The notes under the pieces were generated by a model. That model was given only the letters and a program-made list of their open reading frames with translations, did not search any database and was not told where the DNA came from. The translations under genes were made by a program, and so were the position numbers. Source: an uncultured Akkermansia sp. (GTDB lineage: Bacteria; Verrucomicrobiota; Verrucomicrobiia; Verrucomicrobiales; Akkermansiaceae). From it: a stretch of 36,964 bases of DNA. Position 1 is the first letter of the stretch. Every line of letters starts with the position of its first letter. The DNA is taken from the NCBI GenBank assembly GCA_947601655.1, contig CANQGG010000021.1:1-36964 (forward strand), in the 5' to 3' direction. This document shows positions 32,693 through 36,964 of the stretch, piece after piece.

Positions 32693-34741
32693 TCATCCAC
32701 GTCCGTCCCAAGAAAATTTCCTCCTAGGAGCAAAAACCGGACTATCGACCACGTCTAGTACTGATGATGATAACAATTCAGCTCGTTTCTTCTTAAATTT
32801 TAATTGCAAATCAATCAGTAACCTATGTTTTGCATTATCATCATATTTCATGAACAACTTTTCAATAGCATTTGCTACAGTGCCAACAAGGCTGTCTTTT
32901 AATTCGTCTGTTTTGAAAACAATCCTATCACTTTCCCGGTCCATTCCAAAAACAAATCCAATCCTTCTACCAGCTTCAATCTTCAACCAGTCGCGTACAA
33001 TGCAACTTGCTATTTTTTTCCATACAGGACTATGAAAGTTGATCTTATAGGATAGTGTCTCTTTCTTATCGGATGACTTGTAATATATCAAACGAGTCCA
33101 AGGTTCAGTGGACAAGATAAACCTTATACGAACTTCATCTGATTTTGCTCCACAATATAGAGCGTCCAGATGTGGCTGGATGTCCAGAATTTTGCAATTC
33201 TTTGTGACATAGACACCACCCTCTAATTCACACTCAAACTCGAATGAAAATGAATGGGGTTTCTTCCCATAGTTTTTCATTGTTTCGTCATTGAATTGCC
33301 GGAATAGCGTATCACAAACAATGGTCTTTAATGACTCCTCTGCTTCATCAGATGGAAATGGAAATAACCAGTACTCTTTAATTTCTTTTATTTTCTCAGG
33401 GTCAACCGGCTTTTCGCGAAGTGCATGATGGAGTTTCTCCTTGTAAGAGGCTCCATTAATTATTTCCGTGGCGAGTTTCTTAAAGGCAACACTTCCTAAT
33501 TCCGGATTTATCGGGATTGCCCTCTTTGAATCAGACCAACGGAACACAGGTTCACCACCTCTATTTTTATCGATAACGAGAATGAATGAGAAATTAAAAT
33601 TCTTTTGTCTTTCCTTGATTTTTTCTAGTCTTTGTCGTTCCAAATAAGAATCATCTTCAGGCAAAAACCTGGGGAAATTGTATGGGTGGTCGAAAACGTA
33701 ATAATCTTCCGGGTGATTGTTGATCAATAGTTTCCTGTCGATATTCAAAGACTTCATCATGGGCGTGTCAAATGAATCGTCAACTTGGATGTCCCTGACA
33801 CTTGAGGATATGAGTTTGCTTACATTTTGCTTGACGAGGATCTTTAGTTGAAACAAATAAGAATGACATTCCCTATCAAATTTTTTATCATATTCCTCAG
33901 GAAAATTCTTATAAAATTCTTTGTTGATAATCTCTCTGAAATCAGATTGTGCTTTGTCCGTGGAAAAGATAACGCCATCATAGTAGTAATCCTTTTCTAA
34001 TATGAGTTTGCTTCTTTTGTTGAGCTCATGGTCCTTCCAATCCCTGAAAACTCCACCAGATATACGACTAAAAAGCTCAGAAGAATCACCTTTATAATAA
34101 TATCTCATGTCTTCTAAAAGTACATACCCACAGTTGCTTTCAGAGTGATAGATTATTCTGAAATACTTTGGGGATTTTCTCTTAGGTGCGACTTTTATCA
34201 GGAAATTGACATCATAGGTTCCCCCGGTACTTGTGGGCTCCGGAATTGACTCTCTATCATATTCTTCAATGGAAAAATCAATTGCCTCACAAGTCCTTTC
34301 ATTGATTGAAAAGACAATATCAAACAAGTACTCGTGGGACTGGCTGTCATATTTTTCTATGAATTCCTTATCAAATTTTCTGCAAAGTACATTCTTGACG
34401 ATTTCTATCAAGATTTCTTCTGCTTCTCTGGTGGGGAATACATCTCGCCTGTTCAGGTTGCTCAGACCAAAGACAAAATCATTCCTGTTAGTTATTTCTA
34501 CATTTGTCCAATCATTTATGATTTTTTTGCTCATTTCATCAAATGACTTTCCCTTGTCAACTATGTCCAGCATGTTGATATCGGTATGACCATAGGAGAT
34601 TTTAATGTTCTCTCTCCTTGTCCTGTCCGCTTTTCTCATGCCCCAAAACCAATCGCGTTCCGTACGAATGGCAAATCTGATGTGTTTCTCGTTCATTGTT
34701 TTGGTTGTGGTTTCGTATTGTTTTTTTTGATGTTCTATCAT
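32693..34741 (-). CDS. 682-aa protein of four repeated modules, unknown family
   Basis: Not recognised. The protein contains four copies of one module of about 150 residues, at roughly 20-165, 176-322, 381-527 and 535-667. Shared marks in order: a beta-rich start (FLIKVAPKR, FSFILVIDK, IRFILSTEP), a helix ending in DW or similar (IINDWTNVE, VFRDWKDHE, IVRDWLKIE), a strand with FVFG or like (DFVFG, GFVFG), a Thr/Ser-Asp/Glu turn, a helix with a KYD or EEYD end, a HSYLF/HEYLF/HSFSF strand, and in copies 2 and 4 ISSSVRD/LSSSVLD. No signal or membrane segment; cytosolic. Codons are much more AT-rich than neighbouring genes, suggesting transfer. It lies 12 bp after the ankyrin gene, likely one operon. 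The start could also be the ATG at 34696. Confidence 0.7.
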   Translation of the reverse strand: MIEHQKKQYETTTKTMNEKHIRFAIRTERDWFWGMRKADRTRRENIKISYGHTDINMLDIVDKGKSFDEMSKKIINDWTNVEITNRNDFVFGLSNLNRRDVFPTREAEEILIEIVKNVLCRKFDKEFIEKYDSQSHEYLFDIVFSINERTCEAIDFSIEEYDRESIPEPTSTGGTYDVNFLIKVAPKRKSPKYFRIIYHSESNCGYVLLEDMRYYYKGDSSELFSRISGGVFRDWKDHELNKRSKLILEKDYYYDGVIFSTDKAQSDFREIINKEFYKNFPEEYDKKFDRECHSYLFQLKILVKQNVSKLISSSVRDIQVDDSFDTPMMKSLNIDRKLLINNHPEDYYVFDHPYNFPRFLPEDDSYLERQRLEKIKERQKNFNFSFILVIDKNRGGEPVFRWSDSKRAIPINPELGSVAFKKLATEIINGASYKEKLHHALREKPVDPEKIKEIKEYWLFPFPSDEAEESLKTIVCDTLFRQFNDETMKNYGKKPHSFSFEFECELEGGVYVTKNCKILDIQPHLDALYCGAKSDEVRIRFILSTEPWTRLIYYKSSDKKETLSYKINFHSPVWKKIASCIVRDWLKIEAGRRIGFVFGMDRESDRIVFKTDELKDSLVGTVANAIEKLFMKYDDNAKHRLLIDLQLKFKKKRAELLSSSVLDVVDSPVFAPRRKFSWDGRG

Positions 34742-34753
34742 GTTATGATTTCG

Positions 34754-36199
34754 TCAAGATTCAGAGGAGGAAGGGGAAGCTCCGGCAGCGCACAGAAGAT
34801 CGACGACGTCGGTGTGCCGGTTCTCCATGGCAAAGTCCAGAGCAGTTTTGCCTTCAACCGAGGCATTGACGTCCGCTCCGGCTTCCAGTAGGATGCGAAC
34901 GATTTCTGCCGAACCTCCTTCAGCAGCGGCTATCAAAGGAGTACGAATATCCCCGAATAAACTGACATTTGACTTGGCATTGATATCTGCTCCGGCAGCA
35001 AGCAAGAGCTTGACCAGACTTATCTGGCCTGATCCGGCAGCTGCCGCGAGTAAAGTGAGCCTTACTCTCTCATGAGAGCGATCATTAACGTCCAACCCAT
35101 GCTCCAACAAGAGCTTCACGATTCCTTCATCCACGCGCTTGCGTTGAACACCTCGCGCCAAGGTCCGGTAAATGTAGGTGCCATTGGGGTCCGCACCTAA
35201 CTCCAACATACGGGCGACGATTTCTCTACTCCATCCGTTTCCGATTGCTCTCGCCAAGGCTTCTCCTTGTGCATTTGCGCCTGCCTCCAGAAGCAATTTC
35301 ACGACTGAAGAATGTCCACGGTAGGCAGCGATTTCCACCGCTGTCTTTTCGCGTTGGGAGTAACCACGTACCCACCGAGGACGTATGTTAACCCCCGCTC
35401 CCTGTTCGATCAGGAACTTCACGGCATCCGTATGTCCGAAACATGCCGCATGCCACAGAGCATCGCTTAATTCCTTTTTGGTAGGCTTTTCTGTGACCAA
35501 GGCGAGGATGAACTTGATCATGCGCAAATTCCCGCCCGCTGCAGCGGCTTCCAAAATCGTGTAGAACGGCCCCGAGTCGTTCATATCAGCCCCCGCGTCC
35601 AGAATCATCTTGAAGGAGGGCATGTCTCCACTCCAGGCTGCTTTTGTGAGGGGCGCAGAATGCCCTTTAGGAGCTCTCAGATCGGCACCCGCATCCAGCA
35701 GCATACGAATGAGCTTCACGTTCTTTTGACTCGCCGCTTCGCACAACGCTGTGCCGCTGGACGTCACAGTGTTCACATCCGCCCCGGAATCCAAAAGAGT
35801 CCGCACGATGTCCGTGCGCCCTCCATCCACAGCGCGCACCAGCGGAGTCAGGTACCCTTTTGCGTTCACATTCGCACCGGCTTTCAGCAAAAACTTGATC
35901 ATGGACAGCTTCTTTGCCTCAATCGCCGCATCGAGTGGTGTCCGGTCGTTTCTCATGCGATTCACATCCGCCCCGTACTGCAGCAGGAGCTTGACCATGG
36001 GGATGTGGCCGGATTCTGCCGCAGCATGGAGGGGCATTTCGCTGTCCTCATCTCCCGGCTTACCATTCGGATCCGTACCCGCCTCCAATAATTTCCTCGC
36101 CTGCTCGATGCCATTTTTCCCGTCGTGGACGGCGCGGAGAAGATCCTTGAGGGCCTTCTTCTTTCCTCTTGTTTTCTGTGTGTCTTCTTGCTTTTTCAT
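34754..36199 (-). CDS. Ankyrin-repeat protein
   Basis: 481 residues, almost entirely ankyrin repeats: about thirteen recognisable units, for example PLHAAAESGHIPMVKLLL near 56, TPLVRAVDGGRTDIVRTLL near 117, TAVEIAAYRGHSSVVKLLL near 286, and TPLIAAAEGGSAEIVRILL near 418. Units 7, 8 and 11 are irregular or stretched. The N-terminal 25 residues are Lys-rich, with no signal peptide, so the protein is probably cytosolic. Ankyrin arrays bind other proteins; the 682-residue protein encoded 12 bp downstream is the obvious candidate partner. GC is close to the core genes, unlike its AT-rich neighbours on both sides. No Shine-Dalgarno is evident. The 117 bp upstream (36200-36316) hold no gene. Confidence 0.9.
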   Translation of the reverse strand: MKKQEDTQKTRGKKKALKDLLRAVHDGKNGIEQARKLLEAGTDPNGKPGDEDSEMPLHAAAESGHIPMVKLLLQYGADVNRMRNDRTPLDAAIEAKKLSMIKFLLKAGANVNAKGYLTPLVRAVDGGRTDIVRTLLDSGADVNTVTSSGTALCEAASQKNVKLIRMLLDAGADLRAPKGHSAPLTKAAWSGDMPSFKMILDAGADMNDSGPFYTILEAAAAGGNLRMIKFILALVTEKPTKKELSDALWHAACFGHTDAVKFLIEQGAGVNIRPRWVRGYSQREKTAVEIAAYRGHSSVVKLLLEAGANAQGEALARAIGNGWSREIVARMLELGADPNGTYIYRTLARGVQRKRVDEGIVKLLLEHGLDVNDRSHERVRLTLLAAAAGSGQISLVKLLLAAGADINAKSNVSLFGDIRTPLIAAAEGGSAEIVRILLEAGADVNASVEGKTALDFAMENRHTDVVDLLCAAGASPSSSES

Positions 36200-36316
36200 T
36201 TTGGGTTTATTGTTGATTGCTGTGATAGGTTATTCTTTTGCCTGGATGTATTCGTGATTCCTAGAATGGGCAGTGTCATCTGTTGAAACCGGTCTCGTTC
36301 ATCATCCGGCTCCATA

Positions 36317-36706
36317 TTATTTAGGTGTTCTCAGCGGTTGCCAGTAAATCTTATGAAATACCTCATCAATACTTTTAGACAGTATATATTGAAAAGATAA
36401 ATCAATTTGAGCTTGCTGTTTTGGAGTTAGCTCTTCTCCTGTCCACATATTTGAAATATAGGTTTCATACTCATTGCCTTCATCATCTTTGAACATAGGC
36501 CCTCGAGTAAGCTTGCTATCATAAAAGCAAAATTTATGACGATAATAAGGAAGTCCAGATTCTTTCTTTTTATCCCACCATTTTCCCGGTTTATGACAAA
36601 TTACCAAATATGAAACACCTGGAAGAGATCGGTCGTTCTGAAAAGCGTCTAGTATGCGCTTCTCTTCGTCCTTCCAGCCAAAAGGATCAATAAACGTGTA
36701 TTTCAT
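36317..36706 (-). CDS. Small protein of unknown family, tandem paralogue A
   Basis: 129 residues from the ATG at 36706 (MKYTFIDPFGWKDEEK). Not recognised. Features: YLVICHKPGKWW, a YRHKFCFYD strand, GPMFKDDEGNEYE and a C-terminal helix with LTPKQQAQIDLSF. No membrane helix. It begins 4 bp after the stop of a paralogue (36711-36964) with the same GPxFxDDEGNxYE core, so the pair arose by tandem duplication and is probably co-transcribed. The frame stays open further upstream, but that part overlaps the paralogue and is not coding. Confidence 0.7.
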   Translation of the reverse strand: MKYTFIDPFGWKDEEKRILDAFQNDRSLPGVSYLVICHKPGKWWDKKKESGLPYYRHKFCFYDSKLTRGPMFKDDEGNEYETYISNMWTGEELTPKQQAQIDLSFQYILSKSIDEVFHKIYWQPLRTPK

Positions 36707-36710
36707 GATA

Positions 36711-36964
36711 TTAGTTGGTTGCTCCCGTTTGCCAGTGGTATTCAACAGAATCAACATATTTCCTACCTGAAACCCTTTCCTCGAAGGCTCTCTGAAGTTC
36801 GGACTGTTGAGCTTGTGTGAGTTTTTCGCCGTTCCACTTTCTGGACATGATAATTTCATAATCGTTTCCCTCATCATCATGGAATAACGGACCGTTGTAA
36901 ACCACCGGTGTGAAAGTTTCATGCCTGAAAAGGAAATCCGATGATGAAAACCTGCCTTTCCCAT
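36711..36964 (-). CDS. Small protein of unknown family, tandem paralogue B (5' end outside window)
   Basis: A partial gene running off the right edge; 83 complete codons are visible plus part of one more. It reads SSDFLFRHETF, then GPLFHDDEGNDYEIIMSRKW, then KLTQAQQSELQRAFEERV and ends TGATN. Each segment lines up with paralogue A (YRHKFCFYD, GPMFKDDEGNEYE, MWTGEELTPKQQ). Its first part lies outside the window. Family and function unknown. Confidence 0.6.
   Translation of the reverse strand, partial: GKGRFSSSDFLFRHETFTPVVYNGPLFHDDEGNDYEIIMSRKWNGEKLTQAQQSELQRAFEERVSGRKYVDSVEYHWQTGATN

Overview
The window looks like chromosomal DNA of an anaerobic, LPS-bearing Gram-negative bacterium of moderate GC. 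The evidence is a pyruvate:ferredoxin oxidoreductase, a KdsA gene and a divergent Lpt-type LPS export cluster. Several start codons lack a Shine-Dalgarno sequence and sit 6-11 nt behind a -10 box, which suggests leaderless mRNAs. From memory of such proteins the best guess is Verrucomicrobiota, close to Akkermansia. That is an inference and was not checked against a database.

Layout. (1) 1-5800 is a complete type II-C CRISPR-Cas locus. It has a 13-repeat array, then cas2, cas1 and cas9 on the minus strand as one overlapping operon, then a divergent tracrRNA. Every repeat carries its own sigma70-like promoter (TTGACT, 17 bp, TATA) reading towards cas2, and a hairpin between array and cas2 can stop those transcripts. 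The Cas9 has all RuvC residues and the HNH His and Asn, but Ala where the HNH Asp normally stands. (2) 5958-23508 is mostly housekeeping: an unknown gene, ahcY, folC, a DUF5009-type membrane acyltransferase, nifJ, cca, the kdsA-lptC-like-lptA-like-lptB block, doxX, a small exported protein, ndk and guaA.

(3) 23595-29940 is an acquired block around a type I restriction-modification operon (hsdR-hsdM-hsdS, minus strand). Its genes have good Shine-Dalgarno sequences, unlike their neighbours. It is preceded by a scrap of a transposase core domain. It is flanked by two long homopolymer tracts (G10 and C11), each about 25-28 nt behind a start codon of a small, currently frame-shifted ORF that would open if the tract changed by one base. 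The right-hand ORF ends 23 bp before hsdR on the same strand. hsdS carries a 198-bp direct repeat and a 56-bp direct repeat that could support exchange of its specificity domains.

(4) 29941-32600 has a non-coding stretch full of small stem-loops and GTACCATG boxes, an ADP-ribosylglycohydrolase and an unknown gene. (5) 32693-36964 is an AT-richer accessory region on the minus strand. It holds two tandem paralogous small proteins of unknown family (one cut by the window edge), a 481-aa ankyrin-repeat protein, and 12 bp downstream a 682-aa protein built from four copies of an unrecognised module of about 150 residues. The ankyrin plus four-module pair is the best candidate here for something undescribed. 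The paired homopolymer ORFs around the hsd operon are the best candidate for undescribed regulation.
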